Notes: generated from the letters alone by a model not told the origin. Shown: positions 37,759 to 47,986, counted from the first letter of the stretch. The stretch is 64,000 nt of DNA from Halalkalibacter okhensis (GCF_000787375.1 NZ_JRJU01000005.1:102115-166114), one strand, 5' to 3'. Translations and numbers: made by a program.

Positions 37759-38394
37759 TTATAGGCTAAAAACACCAATTAAAATAAGTAAAAGACCAGG
37801 GATAAATGAGAATTTCTTCATCCAGGCGGAGTCAGAAAAACGGTTCCCACTTTTCATACCTAATGTTACAAATAACGCACTCATCGTCGCTACAGAAACA
37901 GCCATCCAAACTGGTGAAAAACCAATTAACGCAGCTCCAATTCCGGCACCAAACGCATCAAGAGAAAGAGCAATTCCAAGCAATAATGCCTCTCTTCCAG
38001 TAATGGTTCCTGAATCATCAAAGTCAGCTACCATTGGTTTGCGCAAAATTCGAATGACCACACCTAATACTTTTATTTCAAAATTAAGTATGACCTCGTC
38101 ACCCTTTGTTTTCACTGTATTTGTAGCTGGCCTGTATACTTGATACAGTGCCCAAGCACCAATCAAAATAAGAATAGCTCCACCAATTGATTCTGCAATA
38201 CGTGGAGATAAATACGTCTGGATAACAGTTCCAAAATACATAGCAATCAAAATTGAGGTTGCTGAACATCCCGCGATAAAAAGGAGTGACTTCCAAGGCA
38301 ACTTCATTTTTCGGAGTCCATACGTTAGTCCAACCCCGAAGCTGTCAAGACTTACAGCCAGAGCAATGGCTAATAAGGAGAGAATCTCAACCAT
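37759..38394 (-). CDS. ytaF: Sporulation membrane protein YtaF (MntP-like)
   Basis: A 211-residue integral membrane protein with about six helices. Two repeated units carry SLDSFGVGLTYGLR (near residue 15) and SLDAFGAGIGAALIG (near residue 142), the acidic, glycine-rich motif of the MntP/LysE superfamily. This is the B. subtilis YtaF pattern, a gene with sporulation expression. Manganese or other cation export is only inferred. Start at 38394 follows AAGGGG. Confidence 0.86.
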   Translation of the reverse strand: MVEILSLLAIALAVSLDSFGVGLTYGLRKMKLPWKSLLFIAGCSATSILIAMYFGTVIQTYLSPRIAESIGGAILILIGAWALYQVYRPATNTVKTKGDEVILNFEIKVLGVVIRILRKPMVADFDDSGTITGREALLLGIALSLDAFGAGIGAALIGFSPVWMAVSVATMSALFVTLGMKSGNRFSDSAWMKKFSFIPGLLLILIGVFSL

Positions 38395-38458
38395 ATTGAT
38401 AAGCCCCTTCCATTTCAAACATACGATAGTATATGGCATGAGCCTATCCAATGGTACT

Positions 38459-39283
38459 TTATTTTTGACAGTTTATGCAGAAGTGCGTCCCTCTACCACC
38501 AACAACTTTTTTTGTAATCTCTTCACCGCAATTCACACAGGGTTCTCCTTTTCGACCATAGACCGTAAGCTGTTGTTGGAACATCCCCATTTCGCCTTGA
38601 CCATTAACATACGATTTAATTGAGCTGCCTCCTAAGTCTACGGCCTGTTGCAATGTCGTAATAATGGCATCATGCAACCGTGTTAATTCACCTGCTGACA
38701 AAGAAGAAGCCATACGCTCAGGATGAATGCCTGCTTTAAAGAGTGCTTCATCGACATAAATGTTTCCAAGACCAACAACTGTTTTTTGATCTAATAACAC
38801 GACTTTTATTGTTCTTGTCGTATTCCCAAAGGAGCGTTCCATTAATTCTACAGTAAACTCTGGAGAAAAAGGTTCAACTCCTAATTGAGATAGTGGCATG
38901 GTATGTTCTTCCGTTCCTTTTTTAAAAATATGCATCGTACCAAATTTGCGAACATCTTGATAACGCAGTTGTGTTCCATCTGTAAATGAGAAGATGACAT
39001 GGGTATGCGGCGCTAGCTCTTCTCCGTTTTGAAAAAGACCATAACGTCCCTCCATCCGTAAATGAGAAACCATTGTTATATCATCTAGCACGAACAATAG
39101 GAACTTCCCGCGCCGATTGACTTCATGAATCGTTTGCCCTATTAAGTGAAGCTGAAATTGTTCGACATCATCAGGCTTTTTTATGATATTAGCCCATAAT
39201 ACATCAACAGCGGCAATGGTCTTTCCAATCACCAATTGGCGTAGCGTTCGACTTACCGTTTCGACCTCTGGTAATTCAGGCAT
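38459..39283 (-). CDS. mutM: Formamidopyrimidine-DNA glycosylase
   Basis: Removes 8-oxoguanine from DNA. The 274-residue protein begins MPELPEVETVSRTLRQL, so the catalytic N-terminal proline is intact, and ends with the zinc finger (CVNCGEEITKKVVGGRGTHF then CINC). NIYVDEALFKAGIHP and the H2TH helices are present. It is 14 bp after polA, the conserved order for repair genes. Confidence 0.97.
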   Translation of the reverse strand: MPELPEVETVSRTLRQLVIGKTIAAVDVLWANIIKKPDDVEQFQLHLIGQTIHEVNRRGKFLLFVLDDITMVSHLRMEGRYGLFQNGEELAPHTHVIFSFTDGTQLRYQDVRKFGTMHIFKKGTEEHTMPLSQLGVEPFSPEFTVELMERSFGNTTRTIKVVLLDQKTVVGLGNIYVDEALFKAGIHPERMASSLSAGELTRLHDAIITTLQQAVDLGGSSIKSYVNGQGEMGMFQQQLTVYGRKGEPCVNCGEEITKKVVGGRGTHFCINCQK

Positions 39284-39297
39284 TTCTCGTTCTCCCC

Positions 39298-41922
39298 TTA
39301 TTTCGCATCATACCAGGTTTCACCATAAGAAACATCTGCTTTTAGAGGAACGTCAAGGCTAACTGTTTGCTCCATCACTTCTGGTACGAGCTTCATCATG
39401 ATTTCCATTTCATTTTCAGGCACTTCAAAAATCAGTTCATCGTGAACTTGCAATAGCATCCTACTTTGCAGATTCTCTTGTACAAGGCGCTCCGCCATAT
39501 CAACCATCGCCCTTTTAATAATATCAGCTGCTGATCCTTGAATTGGCGTATTCATTGCCGTTCGTTCAGCAAAGCTCCTTTTGTTAAAGTTGCGACTTGT
39601 AATGTCAGCTAAGTAGCGTCTACGCTGCAACAATGTAGTAACATAGCCTTTTTCACGTGCTTCTTCAATTGTATGATCCATATATTCTTTTACTTTTGGA
39701 TAACTAGCTAAATAGCGATCGATAAATTGACCTGCTTCTTTCCTTGTAATCCCAAGACTTTGCGATAAACCAAAATCACTTATGCCATAAACAATCCCGA
39801 AGTTGACAGCTTTTGCACTTCTACGCATATTCGAAGTAACTTCCTCTTCACTTACATGGAAAACATCCATCGCCGTCTTCGTATGGATATCCATATCAGA
39901 CTGAAATGCCTCTATTAGCTTTTCATCACCAGAAATATGAGCCAATACTCGTAATTCAATTTGCGAATAATCAGCCGCTACGATTTTCCAGCCTGACTCT
40001 GACGGAATAAATGCTTTTCGAATTTTACGACCTTCTTCCAATCGAATCGGGATATTTTGTAAGTTTGGATCTGTAGAGCTTAAGCGCCCTGTCTGAGTTA
40101 AGGCTTGATTATAGCGAGTGTGAATTTTATTCGTTTCATCCTTAGTTACTTTTAATAATCCCTCGATATAGGTTGAGTTCAATTTTCCTAATTGCCTGTA
40201 ATGCAAAATATACTGAACGATCTCATGATCCTCTGCCAGTTTCTCAAGCACATCCGCAGAGGTTGAGTAACCTGTTTTTGTTTTTTTGATAGGCGGAAGA
40301 CCAAGCTTTTCAAACAGCACTTCCCCTAATTGTTTCGGAGAATTAATATTGAACGCTCCACCAGCAAGCTCATGAATCGTCTGCTCTAATTCCTGAAGAC
40401 GCTCATTTAAATTTTCTCCCATATGTTCAAGCTGTTGCTTGTCTACTTTCACACCCGTTGTTTCCATACGACCTAAAATAATCGAAAGAGGCATTTCAAG
40501 TTCTCGGAACAGCTTTTCCTGCTCATTTTCAATTAACTCTTGTTCTAAAATTGGTTGGAGTTGATAGAGGGCATCAGCTTTTCGAACTAAGTGCTCAGCA
40601 AGCTGTGCTTGTTGGGGTACCTTTTGTTTCGCCCCTTTTCCATAAACAACTTCATCTTCTTGCACTTGTCCTTTCGCTTTACGCTTAGCAACATCACTAA
40701 TTTCATGCGACGATAAGGAAGGGTCTAGTAAATATGAAGCCATTTGTACATCAAACGTCACCCCGTTTAGCAGGACTCCTTTCCACCCTAGAGCAACAAC
40801 TGCTCGCTTGGCATCAAATACGGTAATCTTTGTCGTATCATCTTTTAACCATTCAACCAACGCTCGAGACTTTAAAGCCTGCTGTGTCTCTATAAAGAAA
40901 CGACCTTTTTCATTCACCAGGGCTAATCCTTCTATATTCGCTTGGTGATAGTTTTCACTTAACACTTCAACGATTAGGGAAGCTTCCTTTGTTAGATGTT
41001 CCTCAGTAACCTCATCTAACACGTCATATGTAATCTCTTCTAGCTCCTCTAACGTAGCACCTTCTGTATCAAATTTGGGTACAAGTGACGTAAACTCAAG
41101 TTCCTTCATTAATTTGACAACATCTTGCTTATCATACTCCCCAAAACTGAGGTCATCTAATGGCGTTTCAAAAGGAACATCTACAAAAATAGTCGCAAGC
41201 TCTTTACTCATTAGTGCCTGCTCACGATTCTCTTCTAGTTTCTCTTTCATTTTTTTGCCTGAGATTTGGTCAATGGAATCAAGTACTTTTTCGACTGACC
41301 CGAATTCTTTTAAAAGCTTCAGCGCTGTCTTTTCACCAACACCTGGAACACCAGGGATATTATCTGAGCTGTCTCCCATCAGACCTTTCATATCAATAAT
41401 TTGCTTCGGACTAATTCCATATTTTTCTGCTATGAGCGCTTCATCATATGCTTCAACGTTAGTAATCCCCTTCTTCGTTAACACAACCGTCACTTTATCA
41501 GAGACGAGCTGAAGCAAATCCTTATCTCCAGAAAAGACCTTCACTTCAAAGTCTTTGCTTGATGCATCTTTAGCAAGCGTACCGATGATATCATCAGCTT
41601 CATAATTTTCCACTTCATACCGAGATATATTAAAGGCATCAAGCATTTCCCTCACAAGAGGAAACTGTTCTGATAACTCTGGCGGCGTTTTTTGACGCCC
41701 ACCCTTGTATTCATCAAACGTTTTATGACGAAAAGTGGTTTTCCCTGCATCAAACGCCACTAACATATGCGTTGGCTTTTCTTCTTCAATAATCTTTAAT
41801 AACATCGTTGTAAAACCATACACTGCATTTGTATAAACACCTTTATCATTATTCAACAATGGCAGTGCAAAAAAAGCACGATAGGCAATGCTATTTCCAT
41901 CTATTAATACGAGCTTTTTCAA
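39298..41922 (-). CDS. polA: DNA polymerase I
   Basis: An 874-residue repair and Okazaki-fragment polymerase. The 5'-3' exonuclease domain (about 1-295) has AFDAGKTTFRH, EADDIIGTLA and GLMGDSSDNIPGVPGVGEKTA. The middle domain (about 310-470) has lost the usual DEDD exonuclease acids as in other Bacillus enzymes. The polymerase has ADYSQIELRVLAH (about 655), RRSAKAVNFGIVYG and QVHDELIFEVP. A terminator separates it from hflC. Confidence 0.97.
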   Translation of the reverse strand: MKKLVLIDGNSIAYRAFFALPLLNNDKGVYTNAVYGFTTMLLKIIEEEKPTHMLVAFDAGKTTFRHKTFDEYKGGRQKTPPELSEQFPLVREMLDAFNISRYEVENYEADDIIGTLAKDASSKDFEVKVFSGDKDLLQLVSDKVTVVLTKKGITNVEAYDEALIAEKYGISPKQIIDMKGLMGDSSDNIPGVPGVGEKTALKLLKEFGSVEKVLDSIDQISGKKMKEKLEENREQALMSKELATIFVDVPFETPLDDLSFGEYDKQDVVKLMKELEFTSLVPKFDTEGATLEELEEITYDVLDEVTEEHLTKEASLIVEVLSENYHQANIEGLALVNEKGRFFIETQQALKSRALVEWLKDDTTKITVFDAKRAVVALGWKGVLLNGVTFDVQMASYLLDPSLSSHEISDVAKRKAKGQVQEDEVVYGKGAKQKVPQQAQLAEHLVRKADALYQLQPILEQELIENEQEKLFRELEMPLSIILGRMETTGVKVDKQQLEHMGENLNERLQELEQTIHELAGGAFNINSPKQLGEVLFEKLGLPPIKKTKTGYSTSADVLEKLAEDHEIVQYILHYRQLGKLNSTYIEGLLKVTKDETNKIHTRYNQALTQTGRLSSTDPNLQNIPIRLEEGRKIRKAFIPSESGWKIVAADYSQIELRVLAHISGDEKLIEAFQSDMDIHTKTAMDVFHVSEEEVTSNMRRSAKAVNFGIVYGISDFGLSQSLGITRKEAGQFIDRYLASYPKVKEYMDHTIEEAREKGYVTTLLQRRRYLADITSRNFNKRSFAERTAMNTPIQGSAADIIKRAMVDMAERLVQENLQSRMLLQVHDELIFEVPENEMEIMMKLVPEVMEQTVSLDVPLKADVSYGETWYDAK

Positions 41923-41974
41923 CTAAATGCCCCTCTCTTAAACCAATATTTTCTTATCATTATTGTAGCACAAG

Positions 41975-42023
41975 GAAAAAGGTAGTACCAAAAAGTCCGG
42001 GTTTGACTTTTTGGTACTACCTT
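41975..42023 (-). terminator. Intrinsic terminator of hflKC
   Basis: AAGGTAGTACCAAAAAGTC and its exact complement form a 19-bp stem with a seven-base loop, followed on the minus strand by TTTTCC. Confidence 0.85.
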
Positions 42024-42030
42024 GAAGCAA

Positions 42031-42966
42031 TTAGTCAGTATAGCCCATTAAGATACGAGCGTATGGAGAGTTAGACGGTAAGACGATGACCGTTTCTTCA
42101 CCAATGGTCTGCTCATATGATTCGAGTGTACGATAAAGTTGATAAAACTCTGCATCACGTCCAAACGATTCGTTATAGATCCGAGCTGCTTCCGCTTCCC
42201 CTTCCCCGACAATTTCATTTGCATCAGCATTCGCTGTTGCAAGGATTTCCGTTACTTCCCGGTCTGTATTTGATTGAATTCGGTTTGCTTCTGCATCCCC
42301 TTGAGATAAATACTCTTGCGCCGTCGCATGACGTTCAGAAATCATTCGACTATAGACCGCTTCTTCATTTTCTTCCGGTAAATCGGTGCGCTTCATCCGC
42401 ACATCTGTTAATGCAATTCCATATTGATTTCGTTCAAGCGCCTCGTTAACACGATCACGTACAAGCTCATTGAAACTTCCACGGGACGATGTTTCTTCTT
42501 CATTAATAATCTCATCAAACTCTAATTGCCCTAATTCTGCACGAATCGCTGAGAAAATTAACTCTCCCATAATTGCTTCTGCACGTTCTTGTGTGGCTGT
42601 ATTCGAAATCATTAGTTGTGGATCTTCAATTCTCCATACTGCATAATGATCAGCTAACACTCGCTTTTGATCTCTCGTATTAATTTCAGCTGGTGGAATA
42701 TCATAAATTAATTGATATTTTGGTAGGGTTGAAACAGATTGAATAAAGGGAATCTTATAGCTTAACCCTGGTTCATCTTCAATTCTAACCACTTCACCAA
42801 ACTGACGAACAACTTTATATTCACCTTGTTCTACAATAAACAGATTACTAATGATTGTTGCTAAAAGCGCAATTAAAATAATAACGATCGCACCAAGCTT
42901 TACAAACTTTCTCCACTCATCACTTGGACGTCGTTCATTTAAATCAACGATGTTCTCATCACTCAT
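42031..42966 (-). CDS. hflC: SPFH-domain protease modulator HflC
   Basis: HflC pairs with HflK in a membrane complex that surrounds and tunes the FtsH protease. The 311-residue protein has an N-terminal helix (LGAIVIILIALLATIISNLF), a band-7/SPFH domain (QGEYKVVRQFGEVVRIEDEP to YGIALTDVRMKRTDLPEE) and a helical tail with ATAQEYLSQGDAEANRI and GEGEAEAARIYNESFG, typical of HflC. Its start overlaps the hflK stop by one base (TAATG). Confidence 0.92.
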   Translation of the reverse strand: MSDENIVDLNERRPSDEWRKFVKLGAIVIILIALLATIISNLFIVEQGEYKVVRQFGEVVRIEDEPGLSYKIPFIQSVSTLPKYQLIYDIPPAEINTRDQKRVLADHYAVWRIEDPQLMISNTATQERAEAIMGELIFSAIRAELGQLEFDEIINEEETSSRGSFNELVRDRVNEALERNQYGIALTDVRMKRTDLPEENEEAVYSRMISERHATAQEYLSQGDAEANRIQSNTDREVTEILATANADANEIVGEGEAEAARIYNESFGRDAEFYQLYRTLESYEQTIGEETVIVLPSNSPYARILMGYTD

Positions 42967-43916
42967 TAGTTGCTCCCTCCTTCAGCAGAACTTTGTCCAC
43001 GCTCTAGTGGTCTAATTGGTAAATAACTAACCGTATCATTGTTGCTATCCATAATGTAAATCTCTGTATCTGGTAATACATTTTCAAGGGTTTCTAGTAC
43101 AAGACGCTGTCTAGTTACATCCGGGTTATCAAGATACTCATTATAAAGAGCATCAAATCTTGCCACGTCCCCACGTGCTCGTTCAATCCGCTCAGCTCTT
43201 GTTCCCTCTGCACGAGAGATAATCGCATCTTTTTCCCCTTCTACTTCATTGATTTGTTGATTGCGGTATCTGGTTGCTTCATTAATTTTGGTCAAACGTT
43301 CCTCACGAGCATCTGTCACTTCAATAAATGCACGACGCACTTCATCTGTTGGAAGTTCTACATCTTGAAGTTTAACATCTTGTATACTTACACCAATTTC
43401 GTAGATTTCTAATAGTTCAATTAAATTTTCAAATACACGTGCCTCTACTTCAGGTCGTTGATCTGTTAGCACCTCATCAATTGTTGTACTCCCAATAACG
43501 GAACGAAGGGCTGATGATGTAGCATTATATAACACCTCTCTAGCATCAACTGAATTATACAAATATTGCTCAGGGTCTGTAATTCGCCATTGAACAGCTA
43601 AATCAGCAAATAAAATATTCTCATCACCTGTAATCATCTTCGCTTCTCGAGTGAACTCAACAACTTCTCCATCTTCTTCCATATACCCTACTTGCAGGTT
43701 ATAAGTTCCTCTTGATAAGATTTCAACTCTTTGTATTGGCCATGGCATTTTAAACTTCAAACCTGGCTCTGTTATCGTGTCCTCTACCTTACCGAATGTA
43801 ATTAACGCTGCTTGTTCTGATTCGTCGACTATGTACCAGCCAGTAGCAAGAAATAAGGCTAAAATAGCGATACCTATGCAGGAGACAAAGCCAACTAATA
43901 ATTGCTTCACCGTCAT
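42966..43916 (-). CDS. hflK: SPFH-domain protease modulator HflK
   Basis: Partner of HflC. The 316-residue protein has an N-terminal helix (LLVGFVSCIGIAILALFLATGWY), then the SPFH domain with ESEQAALITFGKVEDTITEPG and WPIQRVE, and the region VSIQDVKLQDVELPTDEVRR with a coiled helical segment after it. ATG follows AAGGAATG. The pair sits between phoR and polA; in B. subtilis, as I recall, polA follows phoR directly. Confidence 0.9.
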   Translation of the reverse strand: MTVKQLLVGFVSCIGIAILALFLATGWYIVDESEQAALITFGKVEDTITEPGLKFKMPWPIQRVEILSRGTYNLQVGYMEEDGEVVEFTREAKMITGDENILFADLAVQWRITDPEQYLYNSVDAREVLYNATSSALRSVIGSTTIDEVLTDQRPEVEARVFENLIELLEIYEIGVSIQDVKLQDVELPTDEVRRAFIEVTDAREERLTKINEATRYRNQQINEVEGEKDAIISRAEGTRAERIERARGDVARFDALYNEYLDNPDVTRQRLVLETLENVLPDTEIYIMDSNNDTVSYLPIRPLERGQSSAEGGSN

Positions 43917-44132
43917 CTTATCATTCCTTTCTCGATGTTGTTGTTTTCTAGTTCTATCTACGATTCTTTACATAAATCGGTTTCATTTAATTTTAAAGAA
44001 TCTCATTCTTTTTCATTATAGTACAAATTTTAAGGTGTTTGGGTCTTTTCATTGGAAATCCTTTAACAATCTTTAGTGGGAGTTTTGCATATTTATCTCT
44101 TAGGGAGGTGCTGTATTCATTATAATTAATAC

Positions 44133-44171
44133 AAAAAAAAGACACGAGCACAAAGGGGGGCGCTCATGTCT
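44133..44171 (-). terminator. Second terminator in the phoR-hflK gap
   Basis: AGACATGAGC pairs with GCTCGTGTCT on the minus strand and is followed by eight T. It lies about 160 bp after the phoR terminator and closes no known gene, which is why a short untranslated transcript from 44235 to 44133 is possible. Confidence 0.75.
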
Positions 44172-44235
44172 ATCAAAGGGTTGACTTTAGCAAGGGTATG
44201 ACACGCTTGCTAAGCAGTGATGAAAACCGTTCCCC
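44133..44235 (-). ncRNA. Candidate small RNA between phoR and hflK
   Basis: A TATAAT box lies at 44244-44239 on the minus strand, followed by an inverted repeat (TTAGCAAG...TTGCTAA) and the terminator at 44133-44171. No credible -35 box or coding frame was seen. The call depends on the isolated terminator. Confidence 0.3.
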
Positions 44236-44290
44236 TTCATTATAATTTCCATAAATTAAGGTTGTTTTAATACTATGTAAATTTATTGTA

Positions 44291-44339
44291 AAAGGTGGTG
44301 TCCTATAAGGTCTGTTTTGACCTTCTGGGACACCACCTC
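44291..44339 (-). terminator. Intrinsic terminator of phoPR
   Basis: AGGTGGTGTCCCAGAAGGTC pairs with GACCTTATAGGACACCACCT across a six-base loop on the minus strand, followed by TTTTA. Confidence 0.85.
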
Positions 44340-44363
44340 TGTTACAGAGCTACTTTTTGCACA

Positions 44364-46133
44364 TTATTCCGCTCGATACCGATTAAATGTAATGGTAAAA
44401 GAGGTTCCTTGCCCAACAACACTATTCACTACTATTTTTCCTTGATGGGCTTCTACTAAGTGTTTGACAATAGCAAGTCCTAAACCGGTACCTCCAGAAT
44501 TTCGGCTTCTTGCTCGATCTACCCGATAAAAGCGTTCAAATATTCTAGGAAGATCTTTTTCGCTTATTCCAACACCTGTATCTACTATCTCTAATGTTAT
44601 CGTCTCCTCATGTCCTCTTACGAAAATGTCAATCGATCCAGAAACGGGAGTGTACATAATGCTATTATTAACTAAATTGATAACAATTTGTTTTATTCGT
44701 TCCGTATCACCTTCACAAGTTAGATCCCCTTCTGCGAACATCTGTAAATCAATTTGTTTTTCTTGTGCTTTATCTTTTAGTAACTCAATCACTTCACTAA
44801 CAATATGTTGGATGTTCGTTCGTTTCCAATTTAGCTGGAAGTAAGCTTGCTCGATCCTTGAAAGGTCCAGCAAATCCTGAATCAAGCTTTGCAATCGCTC
44901 ACTTTCATTTGCAATAATCGTTAAGAACTTCTCTCGAAGGGGTTCCGTATTCATTGCCCCATCAAGAAGGGTCTCTGTAAATCCTTTGATTGACGTAACT
45001 GGTGTCTTAAGTTCATGTGATACATTTGCAACAAAGTCTGTACGAACTTGTTCTAATTTCTTTAATTCAGTGATGTCATGAAGCACAAGAACAATCCCCT
45101 TTAACTTATCCTTATTACTCATGACAGGTGCTGCATACACTTCAAAATGACGTACCTCTAAATGTACCGGGAAGTGAATTTGCATTCTTTGTTTTTTTTC
45201 AGTCAGAAAGATCGTCTGTACAATTTTAATAAGTTCTTTATGTTTTATTACATCATGGTACAGTTGATGTTTCCAAAGGCCTGTATTTTCTTCAAAGATC
45301 TCTTGACATGCCCGATTAATGAGGGAAATGTCTCCCTTAGTATTAATTAATATTAAGCCGCTCCCCATATTGTCGATCAACGTTTCCATCCGTTCCTTTT
45401 GAGCCTGATCCCTTTTAGTTAGTTGCTCTAAATTATAAGCGAGAATGTTAATAGACCTTGATAGTTGCCCAATTTCATCTCTTTTTCCTTCTGATGTTCT
45501 TGCTTTATAATTTCCTTCTGCTAACTCATTGGCCACAACGGTCGCACTTTCGATTGGACCTATCATTTCATTTGTTACTCGGTACGTGATCGATACAATG
45601 ATGACAAAAGCTACGGCGAAACTTATTCCTAATATTAACCAAATCATTTCTGTCATATCAGCTAATGTTCGTGTTGAAAGCCCTAAACGCATGAATCCAA
45701 GTTTACTATTGTTCCCATCTATAATTGGAACAGCGTAATAAAGAAGCTCCTCCTGTACCGTATTGCTATAACGAATGTAGGAGACACTTTCGTCATTTTC
45801 AATCGCTTCAATTTCAGGCCTCAGCAAATGATTGTCCATTGTGTTAGGGTCAGTTGCTGATTCACCAATGACTGTTCCATCTAATAGAATGATCGTTACT
45901 CTTGAATCAAGCATTTCTGCTATTTCCATTGCTCGCTTTTGCGCATTTTCTTTATCAAGACCATATTCTGCAAGCATGTATGCAGCTAAGTTGGCTTCTT
46001 TTTCTACACGATCACTCAAATTATTAATGTAAAAATCTTCATATAGCTTTCCTATCACAAACCCAATGCCAATTAAAACCAGCAACGTAATGGATAGAAC
46101 AGCCAACATGATTTTGAACCTAAGTTTATACAT
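44364..46133 (-). CDS. phoR: Phosphate-regulon sensor histidine kinase PhoR
   Basis: Senses phosphate limitation and phosphorylates PhoP. The 589-residue protein has two membrane helices (IMLAVLSITLLVLIGIGFVI near the start; MIWLILGISFAVAFVIIVS near 175) around an extracytoplasmic domain, then HAMP, PAS (NMGSGLILINTKGDISLINR), HisKA with FVANVSHELKTPVTSIKGFT and the HATPase domain with DTGVGISEKDLPRIFERFYR and GGTGLGLAIV. The ATG at 46133 overlaps the phoP end by eight bases behind GGAGGAG; an upstream TTG in phase lacks a site. Confidence 0.94.
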   Translation of the reverse strand: MYKLRFKIMLAVLSITLLVLIGIGFVIGKLYEDFYINNLSDRVEKEANLAAYMLAEYGLDKENAQKRAMEIAEMLDSRVTIILLDGTVIGESATDPNTMDNHLLRPEIEAIENDESVSYIRYSNTVQEELLYYAVPIIDGNNSKLGFMRLGLSTRTLADMTEMIWLILGISFAVAFVIIVSITYRVTNEMIGPIESATVVANELAEGNYKARTSEGKRDEIGQLSRSINILAYNLEQLTKRDQAQKERMETLIDNMGSGLILINTKGDISLINRACQEIFEENTGLWKHQLYHDVIKHKELIKIVQTIFLTEKKQRMQIHFPVHLEVRHFEVYAAPVMSNKDKLKGIVLVLHDITELKKLEQVRTDFVANVSHELKTPVTSIKGFTETLLDGAMNTEPLREKFLTIIANESERLQSLIQDLLDLSRIEQAYFQLNWKRTNIQHIVSEVIELLKDKAQEKQIDLQMFAEGDLTCEGDTERIKQIVINLVNNSIMYTPVSGSIDIFVRGHEETITLEIVDTGVGISEKDLPRIFERFYRVDRARSRNSGGTGLGLAIVKHLVEAHQGKIVVNSVVGQGTSFTITFNRYRAE

Positions 46134-46848
46134 GTACAGGGGGCTCCTCCAATTTATAGCCAAGTCCCCTAATAGTCTTGATATATGCTGGCTTTTTTGT
46201 ATTCACTTCAATCTTTTCACGAAGATGACTTATGTGAACATCAACAATCCTTGTATCACCGACAAATTCGTAATTCCAAACCGCGTTTAACAATTGATCT
46301 CTCGTTAACACACGACCTTTATGGTTTGCTAAATAGAGCAATAACTCAAATTCTTTTGGCGTTAATTCAAGTGCATCATTTTTGAAAAACACTTCATAAT
46401 TATCTGGGTGGATTTCCACCTCTCCAAACCTTATGACATTCTCAGTATGCGCTAGATTCGTGTTTGTTTCAGAATGTATTGGTTGTGACCTACGGAGAAT
46501 AGCTCGAACTCTTGCAACGACTTCACGCGGGCTAAACGGCTTTGTCATATAATCATCTGCCCCAAGTTCTAGTCCTAACACCTTATCGAATTCATCATCC
46601 TTCGCTGTAAGCATTAAGATAGGCGTTGTTACCTTATTTTGCCTCAGCTGCTTACACACATCTAAGCCATCCATTTCCGGCAACATTAAATCAAGAACGA
46701 GTAAATCAAATGGTTCATTTGTAGCCAATTCCAAAGCCTTGGCCCCATCCATTGCTGTCGTGACATCAAAACCGGCTTGCTCTAAGTTAAACTGCAATAA
46801 CATAACAATGGATTCTTCATCATCGACAATTAACAAACGCTGTGACAT
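46126..46848 (-). CDS. phoP: Response regulator PhoP
   Basis: A 240-residue OmpR/PhoB-type regulator of the phosphate regulon. The receiver domain has the acidic pocket DDEE (residue 9-12), the phospho-acceptor in LLVLDLMLPEMDG (about residue 52) and MLTAKD. The C-terminal winged helix has LTPKEFELLLYLANHKGRVL and TRIVDVHISHLREKIE. Start follows GGGAGGATC. Coupled to phoR. Confidence 0.95.
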   Translation of the reverse strand: MSQRLLIVDDEESIVMLLQFNLEQAGFDVTTAMDGAKALELATNEPFDLLVLDLMLPEMDGLDVCKQLRQNKVTTPILMLTAKDDEFDKVLGLELGADDYMTKPFSPREVVARVRAILRRSQPIHSETNTNLAHTENVIRFGEVEIHPDNYEVFFKNDALELTPKEFELLLYLANHKGRVLTRDQLLNAVWNYEFVGDTRIVDVHISHLREKIEVNTKKPAYIKTIRGLGYKLEEPPVHV

Positions 46849-46982
46849 ATTGATCCTCCCAAACTCGTTTCAAAGAAACGGGTAAATGTAACGGTCCATC
46901 CTGCTAAATGCCCTAAAAAGGGTTCTTTCTATTTCTATTAATAGTATAGCAAAGTATAGGATAATTGCTATCTAGAAAAACG

Positions 46983-47035
46983 AAAAAGGGATTATCACTA
47001 AAAGGCCTCATTTAACCTTTTAGGATAATCCCTTT
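46983..47035 (-). terminator. Intrinsic terminator of mdh
   Basis: GGGATTATCCTAAAAGG pairs with CCTTTTAGTGATAATCCC on the minus strand, followed by TTTTTC. It ends the citZ-icd-mdh group. Confidence 0.85.
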
Positions 47036-47041
47036 AAATCA

Positions 47042-47986
47042 TTAAGTTGTCGGCAAAGCAGCCATAACACTACGAACCGATTCTACAGATTTAGCTAATG
47101 CTGTTTTTTCATCGTCTGTCAAATCTAGTTCGATGATTTTTTCGATTCCATCTCCGCCTAAGATCGTCGGAACACCTACATATAGGTCCTCATAACCATA
47201 CTCACCTTCTAAGTAAGCAATTGTAGGAATTACGCGTTTCTTATCTTTAATAATCGCCTCAACCATCTGAGTTAGAGATGCAGCGGGAGCATAGTATGCA
47301 CTTCCATTTCCAAGAAGACCTACGATTTCACCGCCACCTTTACGAGTACGCTCAACAATCGCATCTATGCGATCTTTTGGGATAAGCTTCTCAAGCGGAA
47401 CACCACCTGCTGCCGAGTAACGAATAAGAGGCACCATATCATCACCGTGCCCCCCAAGAACAAACCCGGTAATATCTTCAACAGAAAGGTTAAGCTCCTG
47501 AGCAACAAACGTCCGGAAACGTGCTGTATCAAGTACACCAGATTGACCAATAACACGGTTTTTAGGGAATCCAGATTCCTTAAATACTGTATATGTCATT
47601 GCATCCGCTGGGTTCGTTAAGACAATAATGTAGCAGTTAGGTGAATATTTCACGACCTCTTTCGTTACTGCTTTCATAATACCTGCATTGGTGCTAACTA
47701 AATCATCACGGCTCATGCCTGGCTTACGCGCAATCCCTGCAGTTATAACAACCACATCTGAATCTTTCGTATCTTCGTAGTTAGACGTTCCAATGATATT
47801 AGAATCAATTCCTGCTACTGGTGTTGATTCAAGCATATCTAATGCTTTCCCTTTTGTCGGGCCTTCCATCTGAGGAATATCTAAAAGAACAACATCGCCT
47901 AGCTCTTTTTGTGCAACCATCAAAGCCGTTGTAGCTCCAGTGAAACCTCCACCGATCACGGAAATCTTTCTACGTTTAATTGCCAT
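47042..47986 (-). CDS. mdh: Malate dehydrogenase (LDH-like type)
   Basis: Oxidises malate to oxaloacetate in the TCA cycle. The 314-residue protein has the NAD-binding turn [33 protein letters not shown], the substrate arginine region GVLDTARFR and the catalytic histidine in [11 protein letters not shown] (about residue 180). The ATG at 47986 follows GGGGTG; an in-phase ATG four codons earlier overlaps that site. It follows icd after element copy B. Confidence 0.95.
   Translation of the reverse strand: MAIKRRKISVIGGGFTGATTALMVAQKELGDVVLLDIPQMEGPTKGKALDMLESTPVAGIDSNIIGTSNYEDTKDSDVVVITAGIARKPGMSRDDLVSTNAGIMKAVTKEVVKYSPNCYIIVLTNPADAMTYTVFKESGFPKNRVIGQSGVLDTARFRTFVAQELNLSVEDITGFVLGGHGDDMVPLIRYSAAGGVPLEKLIPKDRIDAIVERTRKGGGEIVGLLGNGSAYYAPAASLTQMVEAIIKDKKRVIPTIAYLEGEYGYEDLYVGVPTILGGDGIEKIIELDLTDDEKTALAKSVESVRSVMAALPTT

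Noticed and set aside
44180..44240. 17-codon ORF starting ATGAAGGGG in the phoR-hflK gap
   Set aside because: No ribosome site and no coding character; the inverted repeat explains the sequence better.
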